This document shows, piece after piece, positions 1-9,525 of a DNA stretch of 64,000 bases. Position 1 is the first letter of the stretch, and each line of letters starts with the position of its first letter. The translations under genes were made by a program, and so were the position numbers. The stretch is from the NCBI GenBank assembly GCA_003247135.1, contig QKAW01000013.1, positions 27,868-91,867 on the forward strand, given 5' to 3'. Below the pieces are notes generated by a model. That model was given only the letters and a program-made list of their open reading frames with translations, did not search any database and was not told the origin of the DNA. Source of the stretch: Spirochaetales bacterium (GTDB lineage Bacteria; Spirochaetota; Spirochaetia; DSM-2461).

Positions 1-582
1 AATTTAAAAATACTATTAAGTCACTCTCCAAAACAATCTCTGATATTAGCAGAATCCTATGAGATTTTAGGAAGAATCTATAAAGCTCAGGGAGAACTGG
101 ATAAAGCTGTAGATAAACTTTTCTTAGCTAGCAGTTATGCAAAACAGATTCAGGATTTAAGAGGTGAATACTATGTTTCACTTCTATCAGAGTTAGCGAA
201 ATGGTATTTACAGCTAGGGGATTCCCGTCAGGCTAAGAGTTACTTTGATGAAGCCTTTGAGATAGATGGAAATCCGGAAAATGGGCTGGGTTTATTTCTC
301 TGTTATTTAATGGATAATGAACTGGATAAGGCTGAGGGTGTAATTCTTGAAGCATATAACTCTTTCTATGACCCTAAATATCTTTTAGTTGCTCTGGATT
401 TCTATGTAGCAACGGGACAGAAGTTAAAGGGTGATGAGTTATTGGAAAACTCTTTAAACAATATTTACTATGATGAAGCAGTAGAAGAGTTGGAAATAAT
501 TAATAATTACAAAAAGAATTATAATGACAGGGTAATTACAGTTGAAGAAATTATTAAAAGAGAGTTGGTTTCAGACTCTTAA
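1..582 (+). CDS. TPR-like repeat protein, C-terminal part (5' truncated by window edge)
   Basis: Frame 1 is open from base 1 to the TAA at 580-582. The translation has TPR-like helical repeats (AESYEILGRIYKAQGELDKAVDKLFLASSYAKQ). Confidence 0.7.
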   Translation, partial: NLKILLSHSPKQSLILAESYEILGRIYKAQGELDKAVDKLFLASSYAKQIQDLRGEYYVSLLSELAKWYLQLGDSRQAKSYFDEAFEIDGNPENGLGLFLCYLMDNELDKAEGVILEAYNSFYDPKYLLVALDFYVATGQKLKGDELLENSLNNIYYDEAVEELEIINNYKKNYNDRVITVEEIIKRELVSDS

Positions 583-613
583 TAGCATATAATAAAATAA
601 AAGGGAGATTTAA

Positions 614-1009
614 ATGAAAAAAAATGAGTATTTATCCGCCAGGATACTGATTCAGATAGCTACTGGACTATATTTTACTATGAATGGTCTTTTAGGAATA
701 ATGGGATATAATTCAGGTGCTAACCAGTTTTTTAATGATGTAAATAAGATGTTTGGAAAGAGTAACTACTTGCCTTTAATTATTTCTATTGTATTTTTAA
801 TTTCAGGAATTGGTCTTTTAACTGGAATTTTTGTTAGTGGAAAAAACAGAATAATAAACTTCGCTGTATTTGTTTTATGGATTGTTTATATAATAATTAA
901 CTATTTTACTGATAACTTTATGGAACCGGATCTTCTTCCATGGTTAAAAAATCTGTCAGTTGAACTTATTATTTTAGCAGGGCTCTGGGGTTCTACTCAG
1001 AAGAGTTAA
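614..1009 (+). CDS. DoxX-like small integral membrane protein
   Basis: 131 aa ORF with four hydrophobic segments and upstream AGGGAG RBS. Confidence 0.6.
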   Translation: MKKNEYLSARILIQIATGLYFTMNGLLGIMGYNSGANQFFNDVNKMFGKSNYLPLIISIVFLISGIGLLTGIFVSGKNRIINFAVFVLWIVYIIINYFTDNFMEPDLLPWLKNLSVELIILAGLWGSTQKS

Positions 1010-1087
1010 TATTAAAAGATGTTAACTCCCAAGTGTTAATATTAAATATTAACAGAGTTAAACAGGTAAGTTTAAAATATTTAATAT

Positions 1088-1115
1088 AGTGGAGCAGGTT
1101 ACAGCCTCTCCACTA
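1088..1115. terminator. Hairpin between convergent genes, probable bidirectional terminator
   Basis: AGTGGAG-C-AGG / CCT-CTCCACT stem between the stop codons of two convergent genes. Confidence 0.55.
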
Positions 1116-1133
1116 ATTAGATTCATTAATAGA

Positions 1134-2096
1134 TTAAATTATTCTTAGAGCAAATTTTGGACAGACAGGGACGCAGTATCCACAAAGGATACAGTTCTGC
1201 TTATCAACCTCCGCCTTTTTATCACTTTTAACATTTATGGCATTCTGCTCACATATTTCTGTACACTTATTACATCCAATACAGAGATTTTTAAAAACAA
1301 ATAGTGTTTTCTTTATACTTTTTAATTTATCACTTAAATCCTTAGCTACTTCAAGATTCTTAAAAATATTAGTATTCATCTCTAATTCATCGATAGATGT
1401 CATTCCAAGGGCAACTGCATCAATTAATTTATGGTTTTTAACCCATTTTAGTGACTCTTCAGCACTATCCTTCAGATAGCCACCACCAAGTGGTTTCATA
1501 GCATAAACCCTTCCGCCGTTCTCCTTTATTATTTTTACAGTCTCTTCCTGATACTCTATTGTTCCATCTGTAATACCGATTCCTTTTTTATTAAACATAA
1601 GATGAAACCAGTTTATTCTCTTATCTGTTGCCAATATTCTTGCACAAACAGTTGAGTGTGTGGATATACCGACAGAGTGAATAATTCCTTTTTTTTGTGC
1701 ATCTAATAGAGCTTCAAAAGCACCGGCTCTCTCCTTAAAATCATCTATGGATCTAACAGCATGAAGAAGGAAGAGATCTATATAATCTGTATTAAGTTCA
1801 GATAATGCCTGGTTAATAGCATCTGACATTTCATTAAAACTCTTAACTGCAGATTTTGTTGATATAACAAGCTTATCTCTATCTATTTTAGAATATTCAA
1901 TACCAAGCCTTGTGTGTTTGTAAGACCCATACATCTGTGCTGTATCAATCCATCTGAGACCAAGATCAATTCCATGAGCAATAATTTTTCCACCCTCTTC
2001 AGGGGGCATATTTCGCTGAAGTGGGGCCATTGTCAGTGTTCCAAATATCAGTTTTGGCACTCTCTTGTTTAAAAAGTCTATTTCTTCAAAATTCAT
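1134..2096 (-). CDS. Aldo/keto reductase with C-terminal 2x[4Fe-4S] ferredoxin domain
   Basis: AKR motifs (GLRWIDTAQMYG, LNTDYIDLFLLH) and CIGCNKCTEICEQNAI / CILCGYCVPVCP. Start chosen at MNFEEIDF rather than the longer ORF. Confidence 0.85.
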   Translation of the reverse strand: MNFEEIDFLNKRVPKLIFGTLTMAPLQRNMPPEEGGKIIAHGIDLGLRWIDTAQMYGSYKHTRLGIEYSKIDRDKLVISTKSAVKSFNEMSDAINQALSELNTDYIDLFLLHAVRSIDDFKERAGAFEALLDAQKKGIIHSVGISTHSTVCARILATDKRINWFHLMFNKKGIGITDGTIEYQEETVKIIKENGGRVYAMKPLGGGYLKDSAEESLKWVKNHKLIDAVALGMTSIDELEMNTNIFKNLEVAKDLSDKLKSIKKTLFVFKNLCIGCNKCTEICEQNAINVKSDKKAEVDKQNCILCGYCVPVCPKFALRII

Positions 2097-2120
2097 AATT
2101 AATAGTATATAATAAAAGCT

Positions 2121-3164
2121 ATGGATAAAAAAGAAAAAAATCCATTTATGCCCCATGGATATCTGGAACCATTTAATAGTTTGAATAGATTGAATAATTC
2201 TGTTAATGCGCTCTCTTCTGATATTTTTATAGAATTTACAGAGGAAAACCGATGTGATTTAATAGTTCCTGAGGATTTGTCAAAAGACAAATATTTTTTT
2301 TATCTAAACAGTCTGGCTTATAATGATGCTACACCCAGAGGGGATTTAGCCAGAGAAATCTTTAACAGATGGATTCTATCTCTATCTAATTTTTTAAAGC
2401 TCTTGCTTCAGGCTAATTCTGAAGAGCGTTTAGCACACAGGGATTGGGAAAAAGAACATTGGGATTTCTGGAAGAGTAGAGAGACCATTGTTTTAGGTGG
2501 TGGTTTGACAATGGGGTATCTAGGGAAGAAGATTGTAAGTAATATTGCTCCATATTTAATAGAGATTAATAAAAATGTAATAATTCCCAGATGGCGGTAT
2601 GAATTACCAATAATTGGGGCTGTTTTAAATGTTCCAGGGGTTGTTAACGGTTGGATTTTAGGTATTGATTTTGGTCACAGTTCAATTAAAAGTCAGATTT
2701 TCAGAGTAGTAAATGGTTGGGTAGTAAGTTCCCGGGATCTGTTAGTTTCAAAAGTAGAGAGAAATTTTTTAATGATGGATAACAATTTCAGTTGCGATAA
2801 AAAGGAATTCTCAACTTTTTTTTACACTTCACTACACTCTATATGTCGTAAAGCTATAAAATTGGAAAAAATATCAGGATTAGGCATATCTATTGCCAAT
2901 TATATTCAGAACGGCTTTGTTGTAAACCGGGGGTTATATGGTAACCTTGATGGTCATATGACTAATAAAATTAAGAATATTATGGATCTTTACTCAATTA
3001 ATCGGAAGAATTTCTCAATCCAGCACGATGGGACAGCTGCAGCAAACTGTTACTTTTACTCAAGGAAACCAGCTGTCATTATTTTTGGCTCTGCAATTGG
3101 AGGCGGATTCCCTTACGAGGAACCACCTCTAAAATGGTCTGAGTTTAGTTACACTAAACTTTAA
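2121..3164 (+). CDS. ROK/actin-like ATPase-fold sugar kinase-like protein
   Basis: LGIDFGHSSIKSQIF phosphate-1-like motif and HDGTAAANCY...IIFGSAIGGGFP, as in ROK family. Confidence 0.5.
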   Translation: MDKKEKNPFMPHGYLEPFNSLNRLNNSVNALSSDIFIEFTEENRCDLIVPEDLSKDKYFFYLNSLAYNDATPRGDLAREIFNRWILSLSNFLKLLLQANSEERLAHRDWEKEHWDFWKSRETIVLGGGLTMGYLGKKIVSNIAPYLIEINKNVIIPRWRYELPIIGAVLNVPGVVNGWILGIDFGHSSIKSQIFRVVNGWVVSSRDLLVSKVERNFLMMDNNFSCDKKEFSTFFYTSLHSICRKAIKLEKISGLGISIANYIQNGFVVNRGLYGNLDGHMTNKIKNIMDLYSINRKNFSIQHDGTAAANCYFYSRKPAVIIFGSAIGGGFPYEEPPLKWSEFSYTKL

Positions 3165-6100
3165 CTCTATTGGCCATAGACTCTTTAGCTCCTTTTATTA
3201 GGAATTCAAGTCTGTTGGCTGTATTTACTTCACTGGTTCCAGCATCCATATCCAGGAATAGAAGATTTAGGTGAGGGTGAACTTCCTTCATCTTTTTCTC
3301 TACACCTTTTGCAACTATATGGTTAGCTATACAACCAAAGGGTTGTAGACATACAACATCGTGAATTCCATCCTTAGCATAGGAGCCAATCTCTCCGGCA
3401 ACAAGCCATGCTTCACCATACTGGTGGTTAATACTTAAAACCTTCTCTGCCTCGTTTCCAACCGATTGAATATGATGGATAGGAGTCATACCTAAGTGGT
3501 AATTTGCTAAAATTGTGTTTGCCCTATTAATAAAACCGTAGCATATATTTTCTGCAGCCTTTAATGCTTTTAAATATAGTTTGCTTTTTGGCATTATGTT
3601 GTAATCATGGTTAAAAGGCTTTGCAACAAAGGATTTTAGTAGGAATGTAATAAACGGAGTTGTTTCAACTTCAATTCCTCTTTCCATAAGCCAGTTATTT
3701 ATATATCCATTGGAGAAGTCATTGAACTTAACATATATCTCTCCAACTATTCCAACCCTTGGGTACTCTTTAGTGTCTACTTCTATCTGATTGAATTCTG
3801 TAACACACTCTTCCAATAGTTTAAATAACTTACCGTGATTTCCCAATTTAAGTAGAGGGAATGATATATCAATATATTTGTCTACAAGTTTTTTAGCACT
3901 GCCTTTTACCTTCTCTCTAACCGCAGTTCTGTAGTAGAGCTTTGCCAGACAGTCGCCAAAAAGTGAACCAAAGAAGGCAGAGTAGTTAAATTTTACCGGG
4001 CTAACCTGGAATCCTGGCTGAACATTTATTGGCTTGCTAACAGAAGTTGAAAGAGCAATTACAGGTATATTATGAAATCCGGCATTAACAAGACCACGTT
4101 TTAGAAGTGCTGCATAGCTTGATGCTCTACACTGTCCACCTGTCTGGGTTAATCCAACTGCAACCTCATCCGGATTATACTTACCGGACTCCAGAGCTTT
4201 TATAAGATCTCCAATAACTATTGTTGCAGGGTAGCAGATATCGTTATTTGTATATTTTAAACCAGTTTCAATACTCTTTCTGTCCGGTTCCGGGAGAACT
4301 TCAAATTTGTAACCCTCTAACTCAAAGGCAGATGTAAGGTATCTTGTGTAGAAGTTTGAAAACATAGGAGCAAGAATTGTTCTTCGTTTAATATCCTCTT
4401 TTTCAAAGAGTGGAAGTACTATCCTTGGTTTTTGGGTTTTGACATAGTTGTCCCCCCTCATTTTCATAGACTCTATGAGGGATCTTATTCTAAGTTTAAC
4501 AGAACCAGGGGAGCTGATCTCATCTATTCTAAGTACAGTAGGATTTTTTCCAAAAACATTTAGAATTGGTTTAACTTCATCTACTACTATTGCATCAGGG
4601 CCACAACCAAAGGAATTTAGCTGTACAACCTCAATATTGTCTCTCTCTCCTGCCCAGATTGCCCCATCATAAAGTCTGTTTGGAAGTGTCCACTGGGATA
4701 GAACATGTACTTTCTGGTCAAGGTTGGATCTGTCTTCCGGTGGAATACAATCTTCGGTAATTACATCTACACCAATAGCTGTAATCATCTCTGGAGCTTT
4801 ATGGTTTACCAGGGAGTCAACGTGATATGGTCTTCCTAAAAGCATAATTACAAGTCTGTTCTCTTCTGTTGCTTTTTTTACTATTCGCTGACCCTCTTCA
4901 ACAACTCTTTTTTTGTAGTTTAAATGGGCCTCCTCAGCTTTTTTTAGTGCTGAGTTAAACACTTCACGTTTAACACCAAGTTTTGATAGATACTCCCAGG
5001 TTGTTTTCTCAATTACATCAAATGAGTTAAAAGAGAATGGCATATAGTCGTAGGGAATGTTGTATTTCTCCTCAGGTTTAATTGAGGATTGAATAACTTC
5101 AGGATAACCTGTAACAACAGGGCAGTTATAGTTATTAACTGCAGTTGTATTTTCATTTCTGTTATATCTAACCATTGGGTAGAAAATTCTGTCAACCTTG
5201 CTCTCGATTAGTTCCATTATGTGGCCGTTAACAATTTTTGCAGGGAAGCAGATATTTTCCGACATAACAGTCCCGTAACCCTTCTCTGCAAGAGGCATTG
5301 TGGATGGAGGAGATAGGGTAACTTTAATTCCTGACTCTACAAAGAGGGTACACCAGAATGGGAAATCCTCCCACATGTTTAATACCCTTGGAATTCCAAT
5401 GTTTAGTAATGGTTCTCCTTCCGGTTCCATTTTTCTGTCAAAAAGGAGCTGTTTTTTTATCTCATGCAGGTTCTCACCCTGTCTTGACCCTTTTAGTTTA
5501 TTAGAAAAGACCATTTCACACTTGTTTCCGGTAAAAAAGGTTTTGCTGTTATCGTATTTTAGAGTTGTTACTGTACAGAAGTTCTCACATCCTTTACAGA
5601 TTGTACTTTTTCTTGTGTATTCAGAGGACTTTGCCAAGTTGTTGAAACCGATAAAAGTAGACTCTGTTTTAGTCTCGTTATATTTTTTCTTTGCAACAAG
5701 AGCAGAACCGTAAGCCCCCATTAGCTCTGAGATGTCAGGTCTAACAACTTCACGGCCTATATGCATCTCAAGTGCCCGAAGTACTGCAGGATTCTTAAAA
5801 GTTCCACCTTGAACTACAATATTGTCACCTAGAATTGAGTAGTCTGTCATTTTAAGTACTTTATTAAAGCAGTTCTTAACAACCGAAATAGCCAGTCCTG
5901 CAGATATATCACCCTTTGTTGCGCCCTCTCTAAGGGACTGTTTTACCTTTGAATTCATAAAAACAGTACATCTCGTTCCGAGATCACATGGAGCCTTGCT
6001 AAAACATGCCATTTTTGCAAAATCAGCCACAGATTCATTAAGATTTTTTGAGAATGTTTCTATAAATGATCCACAACCCGAGGAGCAGGCTTCATTTAAC

Positions 6101-7434
6101 TCAAGATTATTAATAATACCACCCTGGCAGTAGATAGCTTTCATATCCTGACCACCAATATCCATAATAAAGGATACATCTGGATCAAAGAACGCAGCCG
6201 CACTGTAGTGGGCAATTGTCTCAACTAAACCGTCATCCAATCCAAATGCGAAGTGGATCAAATCCTCTCCATATCCTGTTACAGCGGATCTTTTGATATT
6301 AATATTAACACCGGCCTCTTTAATCTCACTATTTATTAACTCTAAACCTGTCTCGACAGCTTTAATTGGATTTCCATTATTATTACTGTAGTGTTTAGCA
6401 GCGATTCTTCCTTTATCGTCTATTAAAACTATTTTTGTCGTAGTAGAGCCTGAATCAATACCAAGAAAAAGGTTTTGATTATCCAAATCTTTTAATGGGA
6501 CATACTCAACTTTGTGCTGATCCTTTCTGACAATCCACTCATTATACTCATCATCGGAACTAAAAAGTTCATTTAGTCTGGACTCTATATTAAATTTTGC
6601 GTCTTTATTATTAGAGATAAGCTCTATCATTTCACTAATCTTTAATGGTTTTAAACCTTCATTGTGCAGAGCTGCACCAACTGCGGGAAATAACTCGGAG
6701 TAGTCGATGTTTACAACTTCTGAATCATTAATTTCCAGAATATTTAAAAATGCCTTTCGAAGTTCTGGCTGGAATGTTAATGGTCCACCGGTAAATATAA
6801 TTTTTGACTCGATATCACAACCTCTGGCTAAAGAGTTTATAGATTGGAAGGCTACAGCTTTATATATTGATGCAACTATATCAGCATTAGGGATATCCCG
6901 GCTAATAAGGTTTTGGATATCTGTTTTAGCAAAAACACCACATCGTGAAGCTACCGGGTAGGTTGATGTAGATTTTTCAGCCATACCATTTAAGTTAGTT
7001 ACATTTGTGTTTAGAAGAGAAGCCATCTGGTCAATAAATGCCCCTGTACCTCCGGCACAGTTTCCATTCATTCTTATATCTGGCTTTCCATCTTCGTTAA
7101 AGAATATTATTTTAGCATCCTCTCCACCAAGATCTATAAGTGTTCTAACTTCCGGATGCAGCTGTTTAATTACCTCGGCAGATGCAACAACCTCCTGAAC
7201 AAAATGTATACCGGTTTTTTCTGAAATACCCATACCAGCTGTTCCTGTTATTGCAACAGTTAGTTCAGAATCTCCAAGTTTATCAATTGCTTCTTTTAGA
7301 AGCTCAAGAATTGTTGGTACAACCTCAGTATTATGTCTCTCATATTTTGAAAATACAATTTTATTTTTTTCGTCCAGAATTACCACTTTCGCTGTGGTTG
7401 AACCGATATCAATACCCAGTTTAAAACTTTGCAT
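3154..7434 (-). CDS. Giant acyl-CoA dehydratase activase-related protein (two BcrAD/BadFG ATPase domains plus 2-hydroxyacyl-CoA dehydratase-like C-terminal region)
   Basis: 1426 aa with two ASKHA ATPase motifs (LGIDIGSTTAKVVI and LGIDSGSTTTKIVL) and conserved Cys/Gly motifs (GNCAGGTGAF, EACSSGCGSF). Confidence 0.9.
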   Translation of the reverse strand: MQSFKLGIDIGSTTAKVVILDEKNKIVFSKYERHNTEVVPTILELLKEAIDKLGDSELTVAITGTAGMGISEKTGIHFVQEVVASAEVIKQLHPEVRTLIDLGGEDAKIIFFNEDGKPDIRMNGNCAGGTGAFIDQMASLLNTNVTNLNGMAEKSTSTYPVASRCGVFAKTDIQNLISRDIPNADIVASIYKAVAFQSINSLARGCDIESKIIFTGGPLTFQPELRKAFLNILEINDSEVVNIDYSELFPAVGAALHNEGLKPLKISEMIELISNNKDAKFNIESRLNELFSSDDEYNEWIVRKDQHKVEYVPLKDLDNQNLFLGIDSGSTTTKIVLIDDKGRIAAKHYSNNNGNPIKAVETGLELINSEIKEAGVNINIKRSAVTGYGEDLIHFAFGLDDGLVETIAHYSAAAFFDPDVSFIMDIGGQDMKAIYCQGGIINNLELNEACSSGCGSFIETFSKNLNESVADFAKMACFSKAPCDLGTRCTVFMNSKVKQSLREGATKGDISAGLAISVVKNCFNKVLKMTDYSILGDNIVVQGGTFKNPAVLRALEMHIGREVVRPDISELMGAYGSALVAKKKYNETKTESTFIGFNNLAKSSEYTRKSTICKGCENFCTVTTLKYDNSKTFFTGNKCEMVFSNKLKGSRQGENLHEIKKQLLFDRKMEPEGEPLLNIGIPRVLNMWEDFPFWCTLFVESGIKVTLSPPSTMPLAEKGYGTVMSENICFPAKIVNGHIMELIESKVDRIFYPMVRYNRNENTTAVNNYNCPVVTGYPEVIQSSIKPEEKYNIPYDYMPFSFNSFDVIEKTTWEYLSKLGVKREVFNSALKKAEEAHLNYKKRVVEEGQRIVKKATEENRLVIMLLGRPYHVDSLVNHKAPEMITAIGVDVITEDCIPPEDRSNLDQKVHVLSQWTLPNRLYDGAIWAGERDNIEVVQLNSFGCGPDAIVVDEVKPILNVFGKNPTVLRIDEISSPGSVKLRIRSLIESMKMRGDNYVKTQKPRIVLPLFEKEDIKRRTILAPMFSNFYTRYLTSAFELEGYKFEVLPEPDRKSIETGLKYTNNDICYPATIVIGDLIKALESGKYNPDEVAVGLTQTGGQCRASSYAALLKRGLVNAGFHNIPVIALSTSVSKPINVQPGFQVSPVKFNYSAFFGSLFGDCLAKLYYRTAVREKVKGSAKKLVDKYIDISFPLLKLGNHGKLFKLLEECVTEFNQIEVDTKEYPRVGIVGEIYVKFNDFSNGYINNWLMERGIEVETTPFITFLLKSFVAKPFNHDYNIMPKSKLYLKALKAAENICYGFINRANTILANYHLGMTPIHHIQSVGNEAEKVLSINHQYGEAWLVAGEIGSYAKDGIHDVVCLQPFGCIANHIVAKGVEKKMKEVHPHLNLLFLDMDAGTSEVNTANRLEFLIKGAKESMANRVKV

Positions 7435-8040
7435 TTATGCTCCTTTAATGTCTGCCCAGAGTAGCCGTGCTATTTCTGACTTTCTCTTTTCCATAATTTC
7501 TTCTTTTTTATATTTTGAATCTTCACCTAAAAAGGAAAGAGTAATTGGTAATATTAGATATGTAGATAAAATAAGACTAACCAGATTAAGGTATAGATCC
7601 AGAGGATCAATCTTTCGGATTACTCCATTATTTATAGCTCTGTTTGTTTTTTCAATAAAGTCTACCAGATGGGAGGACCCTAAAATATTCTTTATATTCT
7701 GTAGAAGTTCTTTATCATTAAGGTGTTCCCATAGAAGGAAAATAATATGCTTATCGTGGTCTATAATAAAATGAGTATATGATTCAATTAAAGATTCAAT
7801 ATAGGATTTATAATCCGTAATGGACTTTACCTCTTTTGTATGGAAAGTCCCTTCCATTTTTAAAAGGATTGATTTTACACACTCAAGGAAAAGTTTATCT
7901 TTACTTGAGTAGTAGTAATGTATAAGTGCTTTGTTTACACCGGCATTGTCTGAAATAGCCTTTGTTTTTGCACCGGATTTACCAAATATCAGAAACTGCT
8001 CCAGAGCAGATTCCAGTATCTTCTCTTTAATATTAACCAT
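7435..8040 (-). CDS. TetR/AcrR family transcriptional regulator
   Basis: N-terminal HTH (ILESALEQFLIFGKSGAKTKAISDNAGVNKALIHYYYSSKDKLF). Directly abuts the activase ORF. Confidence 0.9.
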   Translation of the reverse strand: MVNIKEKILESALEQFLIFGKSGAKTKAISDNAGVNKALIHYYYSSKDKLFLECVKSILLKMEGTFHTKEVKSITDYKSYIESLIESYTHFIIDHDKHIIFLLWEHLNDKELLQNIKNILGSSHLVDFIEKTNRAINNGVIRKIDPLDLYLNLVSLILSTYLILPITLSFLGEDSKYKKEEIMEKRKSEIARLLWADIKGA

Positions 8041-8044
8041 TAAG

Positions 8045-8062
8045 TTTAACTATATGGTTAAA
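8045..8062. promoter_or_regulatory. Candidate TetR operator, TTTAAC-tatatg-GTTAAA
   Basis: Perfect 6-bp inverted repeat immediately upstream of the tetR start codon, in the divergent intergenic region with the MFS gene. Confidence 0.45.
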
Positions 8063-8148
8063 ACATTTTTAAATCAATATTTAATATTGTTATTATTTAC
8101 TTTAATTTACTTTCTGTTAGAATAGTTGTAAGTAAATAAGGAGAAATA

Positions 8149-9420
8149 ATGAAAATTAATAGAAAAATATTAGGTTGGAGTTTATACGACTGGGCCAACA
8201 GTGCATTTGCAACAACTGTTTTAGCCGGTTTTTTCCCAACATTTTTTAAATCTTACTGGTCAACCGGAAGCGTTGTTGATTCAACATTTTATCTGGGACT
8301 GGCAAGTTCCGGAGCATCTTTGGTAATTGCTGTTCTTGCTCCATTTTTAGGTGCCATTGCCGACAAGACATCAACAAAAAGAAAATTCTTAATGTTCTTC
8401 AGTTTTATAGGAATGATATTAACAGGATGTCTGGCATTAATTCAGCATGGTAACTGGCAGATGGCACTACTGTTTTTTGTTATTGCATCAATTGGTTGGT
8501 CCGGGGGTAATCTTTTTTACGATTCACTAATAGTTGGTGTAGCAGGGGATGATGAAAAAACATGTGATGATGTTTCTGCCCTTGGTTTCAGTTTAGGGTA
8601 TATTGGTGGTGGATTACTCTTTCTGGTAAATGTTTTAATGTTTAAATTTCCATCAATGTTTGGTTTGGCAGATGGTGTTGCTGCAGTAAAAGTCTCTTTT
8701 ATCTCAGTAGCTGTCTGGTGGGCAGTTTTTTCAATTCCTCTTTTTATTTTTGTTAAAGAACCGGTTATAGAGAATAAACTTTCAATACCAGAGGCAGTTA
8801 AGGCTGGTTTGGATCAGTTAAAAAATACCTTTGGGGAAGTAAAGAAATTGAAGGTTGTTTTTACATTTTTAATAGCATACTTTTTGTATATTGATGGGGT
8901 AGATACTATTATTAAAATGGCTGTTGATTATGGTGCTAGTCTTGGTTTTGAAGCTTCATCATTAATTGTTGCTCTATTAATTACCCAGTTTATAGCTTTT
9001 CCTGCAGTACTAATATTTAATATTGTAGGGAAAAGGATTGGTATTAAAAATGCGCTATACGGTGCAATTTTTGCCTATAGTTTAATTGCTGTTGCAGGAA
9101 TTTTTATGCAGAACGTAAGCCATTTTTATATTCTTGCGGTTGCTATTGGTTGTTTTCAGGGTGGTATTCAAGCAGCCAGTAGAAGTTATTTTACTCGTCT
9201 GATTCCAGCATCAAAATCCGGAGAGTTCTTTGGATTCTACAATATGCTTGGAAAATCCGCAGCGATAATGGGACCACTTCTAGTAGGTGTTGTTACAAAA
9301 CTTACAAACAGTAACAGAATTGGAATGACTTCCATACTTCTTCTGTTTATATCCGGTTTTATCTTTCTTCGAAAAGTTGATACAGAGGAAGGTAAAAAAC
9401 TGGCTAAGGAATTAAATTAG
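8149..9420 (+). CDS. MFS transporter, UMF1/Atg22-like
   Basis: Multi-TM protein; N-terminal GWSLYDWANSAFATTVLAGFFP is typical of the UMF1 family. Confidence 0.85.
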   Translation: MKINRKILGWSLYDWANSAFATTVLAGFFPTFFKSYWSTGSVVDSTFYLGLASSGASLVIAVLAPFLGAIADKTSTKRKFLMFFSFIGMILTGCLALIQHGNWQMALLFFVIASIGWSGGNLFYDSLIVGVAGDDEKTCDDVSALGFSLGYIGGGLLFLVNVLMFKFPSMFGLADGVAAVKVSFISVAVWWAVFSIPLFIFVKEPVIENKLSIPEAVKAGLDQLKNTFGEVKKLKVVFTFLIAYFLYIDGVDTIIKMAVDYGASLGFEASSLIVALLITQFIAFPAVLIFNIVGKRIGIKNALYGAIFAYSLIAVAGIFMQNVSHFYILAVAIGCFQGGIQAASRSYFTRLIPASKSGEFFGFYNMLGKSAAIMGPLLVGVVTKLTNSNRIGMTSILLLFISGFIFLRKVDTEEGKKLAKELN

Positions 9421-9525
9421 TAAATACGAAAACCGATATATATTATTTTTTGCATATTTATTATAAAAAACCCTTGTTATTATTTTTTAAAATGTTAGAA
9501 TATTTAAAGGTAATAAGGGGGCTTT

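Noticed and set aside
2099-2290. 63-aa ORF and long 5' extension of the aldo/keto reductase
   Set aside because: Overlap the start of the plus-strand ROK-like gene; the internal start MNFEEIDF at 2096 is more plausible.
5300-5713. Opposite-strand ORFs inside the activase gene (e.g. 4448-4672, 5300-5713, 6707-6961, 7182-7424)
   Set aside because: They lie antisense to a clearly conserved protein, have low-complexity translations and no RBS/domain support; treated as spurious.
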